Positions 22,808 to 34,964 of a DNA stretch of 64,000 nucleotides are shown in pieces. A program made the translations under genes and the position numbers. Origin of the DNA: Hemileia vastatrix (taxonomy: Eukaryota > Basidiomycota > Pucciniomycetes > Pucciniales > Zaghouaniaceae); contig JASXTE010000008.1 in NCBI GenBank assembly GCA_030280995.1, positions 23,495,193 through 23,559,192 on the forward strand. Reading direction: 5' to 3'. The notes below the pieces were generated by a model. The model was given only the letters and a program-made list of their open reading frames with translations. It was not told the origin of the DNA and ran no database searches. The number at the start of each line of letters is the position of its first letter. The first letter of the stretch is position 1.

Positions 22808-23698
22808 TGTAGAAATTTCTGCATCTAATACCTGACCCATATCTTCTCCAGCTCTTTTCCTTCTTTTTCTCCTCATTCCCCAAGCTCATATTGTCTTTTC
22901 CTGCTCATTTTGGCCGAGGAACCATTGAGATACAAGCTCAAACATTGAGGACAACTGTTCTTTCCCACACGGAGTCATATTCCTTGAACTGGACCTCAAG
23001 GACGTGTTTTTGGACTTGAAATGTCAAACTTTCATTGTGTGGGAATTGCTCCTTCAACTGTTTTCTCTTGTTTCTGTATTGTAGTTGAGTAGTTTCTGTC
23101 AATGTCAAGTAGTTTTCTGTTGTTTTGGATGATGGACTTTGTCATATAATCAAGCCTCTAATTTCTTTTTTCCTTTTCCCCATCCAAATCTTTTTGTCTC
23201 TATCCTCTTTGTTCCCTCTATTGCTTCCTTCTGTCCCTTGCTTCCCCTTTTGCCACTTCTGACAGTCATTGCACTGTGTGGGGAGAATAGAGTCTTTTGT
23301 TCAGGTTCTTTCCTTTTCTTTTCTGTTTTCTTTTCCACTAATATTTTTCATTCTTACCACAGAAGCTCACAATTGTGTCCCTTATAGTTTTAGAACACGC
23401 TTTGTTGTAGTCACTTGTTGTTTTAAGGTTCACAGTTGCTGATTGACCTGTGTTTAGGTATGTTTTATTCTTTCAATTAATCCAAATCTTTTTCTCTCTA
23501 TTCTCTTTTTTCCCTCCATTGCTTCCTCCTGTCCCTTGCTTCCCCTTTGGCTGGTTCTGACATTCATTTCACTGTGTGGGGATAATAGAGTCTTTTGTTC
23601 AGTTTTAGCACACGCTTTGTTGTAGTTACTTGTTGTTGTAAGGTGCACAGTTGCTGATTGACCTGTGTTTAGCCTTCCCCTGTGCTAAAACTTCTTCA
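22808..23698 (+). repeat. Copia 5' LTR
   Basis: It begins TGTAGAAATTTCTGC. It contains an internal duplication: the block with GCACTGTGTGGGGA.AATAGAG and CACACGCTTTGTTGTAGT occurs twice, about 297 bases apart. The 3' LTR shares this duplication. Confidence 0.88.
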
Positions 23699-23853
23699 GG
23701 TTATGGTCCCAGTTTCCTAAAGCACCTACTTCAAGCATATTTACAACAAAACTGCGTACTGAACAATAAAACAGCCTTTCTCTCAGATTTTGGATCACTC
23801 CTCTCTTTACATCCTTCATTCTCCAAATCTCTTTCTGTTGACTCAACATAATC

Positions 23854-25018
23854 ATGGCCTCCAATCAGGATTCCAGTAGATCAATGATTCCTCTTCTCAC
23901 TGATGATTCCTATGACACTTGGGAAAGCACCTTGTGCCTTCACTTTGAAGTTCTGGATCTTTTTGGCTTGGTTTCTGGAAAAGTTCCTGCTCCTCTCCCT
24001 TCTAATTATGGATCCCCTGCAGACTCTGAAACCAAAGCTGAACTTTCAAAATGGATCAGAAATGAAACCAGGTGTAAGTATGAAATTATCACTAGAGTTG
24101 ATGAAGCAAACAAGAAGCTGGTGCATACATACCCTACCGTTTACGCCATGTGGACAGCATTGGCATGCAGGCATGCTAGCAACCAAGTTGGATCAAGAAT
24201 CTCACATTTCTTATCCATGGTAACACTCTCTCTCCCTGAAGGAGGATATTACAAAGCTCATGTGGACCCCTTCAAAAGGATTAACTTTCATATGATCCGT
24301 TCTGTGCTCATCATTTCCCAGGAAGTCCTTATTTATCTCTTCTTTTCTACTCTCCCTCCTTCCTTCAAACATTGGCATGGTCTCCTTACCAGAGATAGGC
24401 AATAAATTGACAATATGAGCCTAGATGATGTTTTATTTTCTTTCCTGGATTATGCTTCTGATGAAAAAGTGGTTGATTATTTTCACAATGTTATGTCAAC
24501 TGCTAATTCTCATTCTGCATCTCACAAACCTTCAAAATCATCCAAATCCAAGGCACGCAGCAAACTCTCCTGCTCTGTTCATGGCCAAAATGTTGGACAT
24601 GATGACAATCACTGTTTTGCTCAACACCCTTAACTTTGTACTCCCAAGAAACACCAAGCCAACACTGATTCTTCCTCTTCTTCCAAGGACAACACTGTTA
24701 AACCTGAAAAAGAAGCTTCAAAAGAAGAACCACCTGCACCTTCAGCCAATTCAGCCTGGGTTTTTCCTGATGATGAAAATTTTCTCTTTGGAGCCATTGC
24801 CCATCCTCCTGACAAAGAGAAACCCATTTTTATAACCAATGTTTCTGCATCTATGGCTTCTCATTCCACCAATCTTCCTCGAATAATTGATTCTGGTGCC
24901 AGCTGTCATATGTTTAACAACAGAGAAAGTTTCATCACTTTTCAGCCCACTAATGTTCAAATTCAAATTGCTGGAGTAGGCAAATCCATTGCTTCCACCA
25001 GTAAAGGAACAGTTGCGC
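23854..25018 (+). pseudogene. Copia gag and protease region
   Basis: The start ATG opens MASNQDSSRSMIPLLTDD, typical of copia Gag N-termini. DSYDTWES and a capsid-like helical region follow, then an atypical knuckle (C-x8-H-x4-C in CSVHGQNVGHDDNHC) near 24580. The protease active site IIDSGASCHMF lies near 24885. In-frame TAA codons at 24403 and 24631 and a frame change near 25018 break it. The product would have been the Gag-protease part of a single Gag-Pol polyprotein forming virus-like particles in the cytoplasm. Confidence 0.85.
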
Positions 25019-28000
25019 CTTGAAGGAAAAGTTTATTTCACTGATGTCTTTTATGTTCCTGATTTTGGAAGGAATCTTATCTCTCTTGGATTTTTGTGGA
25101 GAGCTGGTTGTCTTCTTATTCCTGCTCCCATCAATCCAATCTCCAACTTCATCATTTCATGCAATGGAAAAAATTACATGGGAGGAATTATCTCTAACTC
25201 TTTGTTTGAAGTTTCTGTTATTCCAAAATGCATGTCTCTCTCTACCTCCTCAGCCCTCACTGCCAAACCTTCCACACATTCTCTAACTCTTTGGCGCAAC
25301 AGACTAGGACATCCTCACGCCCCATACATCCAAAAACTCTTTAATGGATTGGCATCTGATGTATCTAGCTCTAGTTTTTCTGACTCTGGATTAAATATTT
25401 GTGAACCGTGTGTTTTGGGTAAAAAAACCCATTCTTCCTTTCATGGTCATTTGCCTGTTGCCAAAAAACCTCTTGAAGTTTTAAACACAGATTTATCTGG
25501 AAAAATTTAGCCTCCTTTGTTTGATGTTTTGCAGTATTATCTTAAGTTTATGGATCAGGCCACTTCATACCGCTATGTTTACCTCATTTCTTCCAAAGCC
25601 CAAGTATTTAAGTATTTTCTAGAATATAAGGCATCAGTTGAGTTAAAAACTGTTTTTAAGATCAAAAAGCTAGTTTGTGATGGTGGTGGTGAATATATCA
25701 ATGCTTGTCTTACCAACTTTCTTAAACAACATGGCATTTCCCTTCAAGTTATGGCTCCTTACACTCCTCAACAAAACCCAATTTCTAAGATAGGAAACCA
25801 TATAACCACTGAAAAATCCAAGACAATGATGTTTCACTCAAATTTTCCAATTGAACTTTGGTCTGAAGTAGTCAAAACTGCAGTTTATCTTGAAAACAGA
25901 TTACCAACCAGATCTCTTTCCAAATAATCAACTTCCTTTGAAGCCTGGAATAAATCCAAACCCAGAGTTTCACATCTTAAAGTCTTTGGTTGTGTATGTT
26001 ACACTTTTCTTGACAAAATTCAGCTTCCTGGTAAGTTTTCAGCCAATTCCAGAAAGTGTGTCATGTTAGGATATGAGGAAGGAACAACAAATTATTGTGT
26101 TTGAGACTTGGAACTCAAGAAAGTAGTTGTTGCCGAATCTGTGGCATTTAATAAATTCTTTTTTTCTTTTGTTTCCTGCAGTTCCAAGCGTGTTCTATGG
26201 TCACAAATTTTAAAAAACGTTCCTGAGGCTCCCTGAAATACTCAATCCTTGTTAACTCCTGGTGTTCCCATTTACCCTCCTTCCTCCTCATTATCCAGAT
26301 ATTACACTCCTCTTACTTCTTCAGAGAACAATCCTTATGATTCCAATTCAGAAATGGCTTCCTCCTTCTGGCCCTCTGAACCTCACATGTCTGGAACACC
26401 TTCAAATTCAACACCCTGTCCTTCATCTGGTGATCTAACAAGATTTCCATCAACCAATGTTAACTTTGTCCCAGATGGAGAAGTTTTCAGCCAATATGAT
26501 CCATCATACTCATCAATTGAACCTGATAATCCAGCAGATCCTGATTATGTTCCACCCTCAGTTTCTTCCCCTGATTCAGATATGTCATCAGCTGAAACCT
26601 CCACTCCTGAACATTTGCATCAAATTTATTATGACCACTATCAACATGATTCCTACTCTGATTCTCCTGATCCTCTTGGCCTATTTGCATTAAATGCTTT
26701 TGCCTTATCATTGGAGGCTCCCCTATTGGCTCATGAAATTTCTGAACCCCAGTTTTATAAACAAGCAATCTATTCCAAATACTCAGAAGAATGGGCAGAG
26801 GCTGTGAAACATGAACATCAAGTACTTCAGCATTGTAACACCTGGAAAATTGTCCCCAGGCCTGAAAAAGCCAATGTAATTGGTTGCAGGTGGGTTTTCA
26901 GGTTTAAACCCAATGCTGATGGTGGTGTTTCAAAGTTCAAAGCCTGTTGTGCAGCAAAACGGTATGCACAAATCCTTGGAATATATATTTATGAAAATTT
27001 CTCTCCCACTGGTCAAATTACATCTCTCAGGACCATTCTTTCACTTGCAGCTCACTTTGACTGGGATGTTCATCAAATGGATGTGATGGCAGCCTTTCTT
27101 CAGGGAAATCTCAATGAAACTTTTTACATAGAGCAGGCCAAAGGTACTTTAACTTCTTGAAATGAAGGTAAAGTCTTTCAACTTTTGCGTCCACTTTATG
27201 GCATCAAACAGGCTCCTTTCTGCTGGAATTCATGCATCAATGAGTATCTGTGCAAACTCAACTTCTCTCCTCTCAAGTGTGATCTAAATGTGTATGTTTG
27301 GAGAAACAAATTACAAATCTGTATCATTTATCTGCATGTGGATGACCTAGTTATTACTGGAAACCATTTTCTCTGGTTAAAAGACAAAATCAAAACTAAA
27401 TTTGAAATGGATTATCTTGGTTCAGCCACTTGGATTTTGGGAATGCGCCTCACCAGAAACAGATCAGAATGCACTCTTTCTCTGTCACAAGATTCTTATG
27501 CTGAAAAAGTTCTTTCTAACTGGAATATGGCCAATTGCAATCCCTGTCACACTCCTTTATCTACAGATGACTACCCTTTCGAAGCTACTAGTGAAGAAAT
27601 TGCTGAATTTGATGCTCTCAAGATCAATTTCGGCTCTGCAATTGGGGCTCTCAATTATTTATCTGTTGCCACCAGACCAGATCTTTCCTTTTCAGTTGGT
27701 GCACTATCTCAACACCTAATTGAGCCTGGGATCAAACATTGGGCAGCTGTAAAACACACCTTCTGATATCTTTGTGCCACTTCATCATCTTCTCTCACTT
27801 TTTGTGGAAAATGTCCCATTTCCAATCATCCTTCTCTTTGTCCTCTCATTTATTCAGACACAGATTATGCTGAAGATCCTGACACTAGGTGCTCAACTGA
27901 AGGGTATGTTGTTATGCTAAATGGAGGAGCTGTTTCCTGGAGCTCTAAAAAGCAACAAGTTGTCACCATCTCTAGCACTGAAGCTGAATTTAGAGTTATT

Positions 28001-28342
28001 GTTGATTCTGGGTGTGAAGCATTTTGGATGAGAAAACTTCTCACTTCTTTTAATATTCCCAAGTCTCCTTCACCCTTAATCCTTGCAGATAATGCTAGTT
28101 CCATCTCCCAATTCAAGGATTCACTCAGATACCATCAAAGATCCAAACATGTTGATACTCAACTTTGCTGGATAACTGAAAGCCTCAACAAAAATCACTT
28201 TCAGCTTCAACATATCTCCACTGAGCACATGATTTCTGATCTCCTCACAAAATCACTGGGAAAAGTCAAGCTGAATCATCTTCTCAAACTTATGGGTCTG
28301 GTATTAAAGGGGGGTGTAGAAACTTCCGCATATAATACCTGA
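24989..28342 (+). pseudogene. Copia pol: integrase, reverse transcriptase, RNase H
   Basis: Integrase begins with the zinc-binding LGHPHAPYIQ...CEPCVLGKK segment. Core residues are in LNTDLSG and VCDGGGEY, but the expected catalytic Glu region reads NPISKIGNH and has lost the usual motif. RT includes GCRWVFRFK, HQMDVMAAFLQG, RPLYGIKQAP and the catalytic YLHVDDLVITG near 27340. RNase H includes YSDTDYAED, GGAVSWSSKKQQVVTISSTEAEF and LADNASS. In-frame stops at about 25508, 25925, 26102, 26235, 27158 and 27764 inactivate it. All pieces lie in one frame, so the lesions are simple nonsense changes. Confidence 0.92.
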
Positions 28343-29221
28343 CCCATATCTTCTCCAGCCCTTTCCTTCTTTTTCTCCTCATTCCCCAAGCTCATATTGT
28401 CTTTTCCTGCTCATTTTGGCCAAGGAACCATTGAGATACAAGCTCAAATGTTGAGGACAACTGTTCTTTCCCACACGGAGTCATATTCCTCAACCTGGAC
28501 CTTGAGGATGTGTTTTTGGACTTGAAATTTCAAACTTTCATTGTGTGGGAGTTGCTCCCTTGACTTTCTTCTCTTATTTCTGTATTATCCTTGTTTCTGT
28601 ATTGTAGTTGAGTAGTTTCTGTTGATGTCAAGTAGTTTTCTGTTGTTTTGGATGGTAGACTTTGTCATATAATCAAGCCTCTTCTTGCTGTTTCCGTTCT
28701 CCCCATCCAAATCTTTTTCTCTCTATTCGCTTTGTTCCCTCCATTTCTTTCTCCTGTCCCTTGCTTCCCCTTTGGCTGCTTCTGACAGTCATTGCACTGT
28801 GTGGGGAGAATAGAGTCTTTTGTTCAGGTTCTTTCCTTTTCTTTTCTGTTTTCTTTTCCACTAATATTGTTCATTCTAACCACAGAATTTCACAATTGTG
28901 TTCCTTATATTTTTAGCACACGCTTTGTTGTAGTTACTTGTTGTTGTAAGGTGCACAGTTACTGATTGACCTGTGTTTAGGTATGTTTTATTCTTGCAAT
29001 TAATCCAAATCTTTTTCTCTCTATTCTCTTTGCTCCCTCCATTGCTTCCTCCTGTCTTTTGCTTCCCCTTTGGCGGCTTCTGACAGTCATTGCACTGTGT
29101 GGGGAGAATAGAGTCCTTTGTTTAGTTGTAGCACACGCTTTGTTGTAGTTACTTGTTGTTGTAAGGTGCACAGTTGCTGATTTACCTGTGTTTAGCCTTC
29201 CCCTGTGCTAAACCTTCTTCA
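28315..29221 (+). repeat. Copia 3' LTR
   Basis: Collinear with 22808-23698, including the internal ~297-bp-spaced duplication. It is preceded by the purine tract and followed by GTATA. Confidence 0.88.
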
Positions 29222-30658
29222 GTATAGAATATTTTAATGGTCCTATATGAATACTGTAGTAAAAATATAATAAGTATTTAAATATAACTCAATATAAGGG
29301 TCTCAGTAATTTAAATCTCACTAATTATATATGGGTTACAATCTTATATTTGGTAGAAAAATTTATGTAATAATTCAGATACTATTAAGAGACTTTATAA
29401 GTACTATTGATATTTATTGTAATTTTATTGGTTATATATTTTGATTGTAATTATGAAGAATGTAGAAAACACGACTAAAAAACCCCTCCTTTTATACCCA
29501 ATAACTCTGCAATGAACCCCTTGATTTACCAGTCCTATACACAGCTAATGGAACCTCATTCTAGCTAATACACCTGTCCAATAACATAAGAAATGACCAA
29601 TAACATAATTAGTATAATATCACCTGCCAAAATCCTGGAGTAATAGGTATTATCCTTCAAAAATAAAGAATAACCAAAAAAGAGATTATATTCCTGTAAT
29701 ATCGTAAAATAAAAGACTAAAAAAATAAGGAATAACACTAAATATCGCAAAATATCAAGGGGGATAAAAAGTAGAGCTTATGGGGCTAATAATAAAAATA
29801 TAATATGTGAAATCTCCATCCAAAAATAACCAATATTGACTGAGAAACCACTGAGAAACCCAATAAAAGGTGTTAGATGTGGGGTAACTACATGCAGTCC
29901 TTGGAAGGCACTTGCATGGGTAAGTCCTTGACTAATTAAGGCAAATTTAAGAATGGTAGTGAATTAAAGGCTCCAAGATTGAGGTTATTAATGAAATTAG
30001 TGCATATAATAAGGTCAACGCACCTATAATTAAATTAGGACACTAAATAAGCACCTGTTGGTTGACTATTTTAGTGTGTTTCCCCAAATTGGGCATAAAA
30101 TGTGGGGTAATTATAGTGTGAAAAAGTTAACTTTGCTAAAAATGAAGCTATTCAAATGGGGAAAATGCAGGCAGTATGTGGCCAGTACACAGAAGCCATT
30201 TCTGGCATAAATAACACCAAATTTTATAAGTGTTATTTTTATGCATTTAAGTAGCCAAATAAATAGTCCTAATTAAGAGAAATTGATATTTAAAAGGACA
30301 TTTTTAATATTATTCAATTTATAGCACATATATTCAACATTTAAGTGATTTAAAGCGCATTTCTTGTTTTTCACATAAAACAATGAAAACAACAGCTTTA
30401 AGTCTACTTAAAAATTATGTAGCCTTATTTTTAAGGTTCTTAAAATTTTTCTAGCATATTACAACTTAATATTAAGTACACAAGACTTATAAATGGTGGA
30501 TATATGCGTGTATATAAGGTGTTATAATGGCATATATTGTATTTTCACTTATGTATGCTACTTGTGTACATTTATTAATTGCTCCCATGTATACTGTATG
30601 TGTTTAACACAATTTATAAATACCTTTTTACTTATTCCTGGGGATATCTAGGCTGACA

Positions 30659-31839
30659 CTAAATTTTTTAACAGAAGTGAAAAATTCATTACTATAATCA
30701 ATTAAAAATTAATTATTTAGTCCTGAAAAATAAATAATTTTTATTTAAATTATTATATATATATTCAATAATATATTGTTTATATATATTAATATTTTTA
30801 TTAATATTAATATATATAAACAATCAAATATTATTTATATACATGTATAATTCAAATAAAAAATATGGTGTCAGTAATTCTAGATACTAAAATTACTATT
30901 TCAACATAAAGGTTGAAATAATGACAACATTGTATAAAATACTCATTACTATAGTAGTCCTCAAAGGTATAAATATTTTCAAGTATATATTCCAAAAGCA
31001 ACAATCCACAATTTGTGCCTCTCCTGCAACTAATTTTAATTTTCAACTCATCAACTGTAAACTAGTTAGTTAAGTAAAATTGATGTTTGTCATTTTTTCA
31101 CTAACTTTATTTTTGAAATTTTTAATTCCACTCTTTAATGATTATATATCCTATTCTACATTTTCAACCCATGATAAGACATTACAATCCAATTGTTTTC
31201 AACCTTTTGGAATGTCCTATATTGACTGTGCAAGTTGTTTTTTTCCTTAGAAATTTAGAAAGAATCCTAATTGTTGGCTTGTACAGTAAGTAAGGATGAT
31301 TTATATGGTGTAATTTAAGACATTAATATGAAAATGTAGTGGAATTGATAGTTGAATGACAATAGTATAGTAATTTAATAATATCTTATTTCTTTTCTTG
31401 ACGCTGAACAGTTCTCTGTCAAATAAATGATTTAAGTAAATAAATATATTATTTATATTTAATTTTTATTGTATGTAATATATATGAAGTGAAATTATAA
31501 ATTAAAAGATGGTCTAAAAAACAAAAGGAAACACCTTTTATAGGAAAAGTTAATTAAAATGTGAATTATTTTGAAGTCAACAAAATCATTGATAATTAAT
31601 TTTAAATTTTAATATAAAATTAATTTGAATTGAATTGAGAAGATAAACTAACGGATTAAGTTAAGATTTAATAAAAAAAATAGAAATTAATAAAAGGAAA
31701 TAAATTAAATTTTAGTTTAATAAAGTAAAAAGTTAAAATATCTTATCCCTTAAAGTTCTAAGAAAATACTAAAAGCTCTTTACTTGCTTTTCCTGTCCCC
31801 CCTCTAGCCAACTTCAAGAAAGGTCTGAGTCATAGTAAT
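30659..31839 (-). other. Leader region of element F, AT-rich, no gene
   Basis: It lies between the F 5' LTR (31840-32661) and solo LTR D1; the leader resumes at 22752-22584. Just inside the LTR, on the minus strand, TTGACAATT...ACCTTTCTTGAAG resembles the primer-site region of D2 (CTGACAATTGGGGGCCTTTCC). No supportable open frame. Confidence 0.6.
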
Positions 31840-32661
31840 TGTCAAGGTACGCTTTTAGTCTAGAAGTTTTGGTACGAAGTTCTATGAGGATTTAAAAGTT
31901 TTAAATGGATTCTCAACAAATTTGTACGTATTTCTTAATTCAAAGATGATTGTTTTACTCAATAAAAAGAGGTAGGATTAAAATATTAATATAATTTATA
32001 AATTAGAATTACGCTATTGTAAATACTAATGATATAGAATATAAGAATAAGTTTTTATTGGTTATTGTTGTAATAAAATGGTTTTGTAAGATAGAATGAT
32101 CAAAAGACAACAAAAAGAGAGGCCTTTTATAGGCAAAGGAGAGACAAAGCACGGAAATCAAAATCTAAAAATAGTAGGAAAAGAGAGAGAAAAAGAACAT
32201 TCCAGAAAGAGTATTTCAAATAATAAAGTTATTCCTAAAAGAAGGCGTCAAAAAGATGTATTTACAGAGTATGTCAGAAATACATCAATATTTTTAATAT
32301 TTACTGTAAATGTCAATCCCAAATAAGAAATTTGATTTTTTTGTATATATTTAATATTATTTGAATATTTAAATCTTATTTTATCTTTGTATTTTATTTT
32401 TTTAAATATAAAGTTTTATTTTTCCCAACCTGTCAATTGAGCACGGTGTTAGAGAAAAATATAAGGGACAAAATTATAATTTTAATTTTACTTATTTATT
32501 TAATTAATTAATTTAATTTTAACATTCTGTAACTAGTTAATTTATAACTAATTTTAATGTAACTAAATGATAATTAAATAATAATTAAAGATGATAAGGT
32601 GCGGCTTCATCCAGTAAATAATTACTTATTTCACTGGGTAAGTCTAGTAGCCTGGCTGACA
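31840..32661 (-). repeat. 5' LTR of element F
   Basis: On the minus strand it starts TGTCAGCCAGGCTACTAGAC and ends CTTGACA (822 bp). It matches the partial LTR at 16565. A CCTATAAAAGGCCTCTC promoter-like sequence lies near 32110-32135 on the minus strand. Its outer end lies 7 bases from the 5' end of element B, head to head. Confidence 0.75.
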
Positions 32662-32668
32662 GTAATTG

Positions 32669-33811
32669 TGTCAGCCAGGCTGTTCCAGGAGCCCAGTAAA
32701 TATACATACAAATTTATTGAAATTAAAAGAGGACATAATGTTTACAGCTTATGTATTTACATTTAATTTATATCACATAATATATTATGTAAACATTTTA
32801 TTTTACAAGTAAAATAAATTTTATATTAATTTTATTATCATATAAATTAAATATACATCAATTGAATTATCATATTCCATATAAAGGAACACATTTTTTA
32901 TGTATTTAATAAATAATTAATTAATTACAATTTTATAATATAATTAAATCTTTTTATCTTATATTGTAATTACATTAATTATTTAATTTAAATATGTAAT
33001 TAAGCCTTTTCATTTAAACTATTATCCATAATTAGTGGCGCTTTTTTTGACCCTCAATTGTGTCAATGATATATTAAATAATTTAAAAAAAAACTTATTT
33101 AATAAAATAGTATTAAAAATTCTCAATATAAATTAATTAATTGTTTCATTTAAACTAGTTATTTAATTACATAGTTAAAAAAATTAATTAATGTTGGTTT
33201 ACACTGAATTAAATTGATTACATACCTTTTTGCGTCAAAACATTTTATTTGATTCACTTAAAAATCTGAAAACATATTGTAATACTTGTTTTGAATTAAT
33301 TTTTCCCATAGTTCTTATGTCACAGGGTTGTTTAGTTACTCATTATTTTTAATTAACTGATTTGGGGATTTATGGTGGGAAAATTATTTTCTTAATTGGG
33401 ATTTTTATTTTTGTATATTTTTCTCTCAATTAGTATGTTACAAGTATTTTCTTTAATCTTCTTGTTTTATCTCATTACTTTTTTGTATATAGTCATTTGT
33501 AGCGCTTTAGAGGTCCCATTGCCTACAAAAAGGCCCTTGGTAAACCCCTTTTTCTGCATCACTTACTTACTCATCTTATTTTAAATATTATAATATATTT
33601 TATTGTTTATAGTGGCGCGTCAGATCCCTTAAATACTAAATACAATTAGAAGGTTGCTTTAAGAATATTTGATTAGTTGTAGTTGATAATTGAGCAGAGA
33701 AAAAAAAAGATAAAAGACTTACTATTAAACCCGTTCACTTCTTGTCCTCCCTTCTTGTCTATTAGTCCACTATTTCATTGTCCAAGTTCTCTTTTTTCCC
33801 TCTATCCTTTT
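32669..33811 (+). repeat. Element B 5' LTR, first part
   Basis: It runs from TGTCAGCCAGGCTGTTCC to the CTTTT at which element A inserted; the remaining 64 bp lie at 42986-43049. The TATA box seen in the 3' LTR reads TACAAAA here (33524-33530), so the B promoter is mutated in this copy. Confidence 0.93.
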
Positions 33812-34949
33812 TGTCAGCCAGGCTATTCCAGGAGTCCAGTAAATGATATATAAATTATAAAACCTTAAAGAGTGGGTAAGACTTGTATTTAATGAATATA
33901 ACTTAATATTTTATTGCATAATGAAATTATATAAGAATTTTATTATATACAAGTGTTACATTAAATTTATTGGTTATATATATTTTTATATACAATTAAA
34001 TTGAGCATAATATAATATATTCTACAAATAATGGCGCATTTTTATTTATTTAATAATTATAAATTTATATTTAATTAATTGAAAAACATATATTATAATT
34101 ACAAGTGTAAAATTGATTTATAATATATTTAAATTAATTACTTAAATTTATATATTAAATAATACCTCTCATATGATACTAAACAATAATTAATGACGCT
34201 TCTTTTGACCCTTAATTGTGTTAGAAAAAACAAATAAATTAATTTGGACTAAATTGAGATTAATTGTTTGTTTTGTTGCGTCAAATTATTTTTTGTTTCA
34301 CTTAAAATGTCCTTTAATCAGAATGTACCATCTGTTTGGAATTATATTTCTCATAGTTCCTATGTTTCCAATCTTGTTTAGTTATTCACTATTGTCACTT
34401 ACTGATTTGGGAATTAATAGCGGGGAAATTGGATTCTTAATTGGGGTTTTAATTATTTGTTTCATGTTTTTCTCTATATTGTTATGTTTCATTTACTCTT
34501 TTGATATATTTGTTTTATTCCATTCTAATCATTGTATTTACAAAGATAGTAGCGCTTCAGAGGACCCATTGCCTATAAAAGGGCCTTGGATAATCCCCTG
34601 TAGCATCATCACTTATTACACACTCAACAAATTAAATAACCAATTTATTACGTTTATATTTTTTTATTAGTAATACAAATCTAATTTAAATTCTATACAA
34701 CAAATCAAAGGTTGCTTTAAGTCTGATAGTAATTAAAATTGTTTTCCGCGCAGAACCCTTACATTTAATAATATTATTGTTAATAAAATCTAAGTTTTTT
34801 GTCACCTCTCAAAGTTGCTCACCGTTGTTTCCCTCTCAAATAAATTAAATATATATTTTTTGGTTTATTTCTTTATTTTCCCTTGTCCTCCTCCTTCTCT
34901 CCTCCTTTTTCTCCTATATTTCTTACCTCTTCTAGACGACTGACCAACA
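33812..34949 (+). repeat. Element A 5' LTR
   Basis: It starts TGTCAGCCAGGCTATTCC and ends CTGACCAACA. It differs from the 3' LTR at 34419, at one base in the T run near 34660, and at 34745. The hydrophobic 150-codon frame inside it (34218-34670) spans the promoter region and is not a convincing gene. Confidence 0.95.
34574..34580 (+). promoter_or_regulatory. TATA box of element A 5' LTR
   Basis: TATAAAA within CCCATTGCCTATAAAAGGGC. The same block is at 42604 in the 3' LTR and, diverged, in both B LTRs (50798 TATAAAA; 33524 TACAAAA). Its conservation between A and B marks it as the likely core promoter; transcription would start shortly downstream. Confidence 0.7.
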
Positions 34950-34951
34950 AC

Positions 34952-34964
34952 TGGGGGCCTTTCC
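34952..34964 (+). other. Primer-binding-site candidate of element A
   Basis: TGGGGGCCTTTCC lies two bases after the 5' LTR. The same sequence follows the D2 LTR (54094-54106), and TGAGGACCTTTCC follows the B LTR (43052-43064). Position and conservation fit a minus-strand primer site. I cannot name the tRNA; self-priming is an alternative. Confidence 0.7.

Larger units (their letters stand above)
22808..29221 (+). mobile_element. Ty1/copia LTR retrotransposon
   Basis: It is bounded by two related LTRs (22808-23698 and 28315-29221, TGTAGAAA...TTCTTCA). Flanking GTCTA/GTATA matches one interrupted D1 sequence, so the insertion point is certain. The gene order protease, integrase, RT, RNase H is diagnostic of copia. 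A purine-rich tract (ATTAAAGGGGGG) abuts the 3' LTR. The two LTRs differ at many sites and in length (891 against 907 bp), and the coding region has several lesions, so this is an inactive copy. Confidence 0.93.
22753..30658 (-). mobile_element. Solo LTR D1 (minus), split by a nested copia element
   Basis: The LTR sequence occupies 22753-22807 and 29227-30658 (about 1487 bp). On the minus strand it starts TGTCAGCCTAGATATCC and ends CCTGACA, and it matches D2 (52592-54091) along its length. Flanks are CTAAC on the left and CTAAA on the right, a target duplication with one mismatch. It lies in the 5' leader of element F. It was later split by the copia element, whose own target duplication is GTCTA/GTATA. 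Confidence 0.88.

Noticed and set aside
34218..34670. 150-codon hydrophobic frame inside the A LTRs (also 42248-42715)
   Set aside because: It spans the promoter region, is T-rich and hydrophobic as expected from composition, and its apparent conservation follows from LTR identity. The corresponding B frame is short and poorly conserved.
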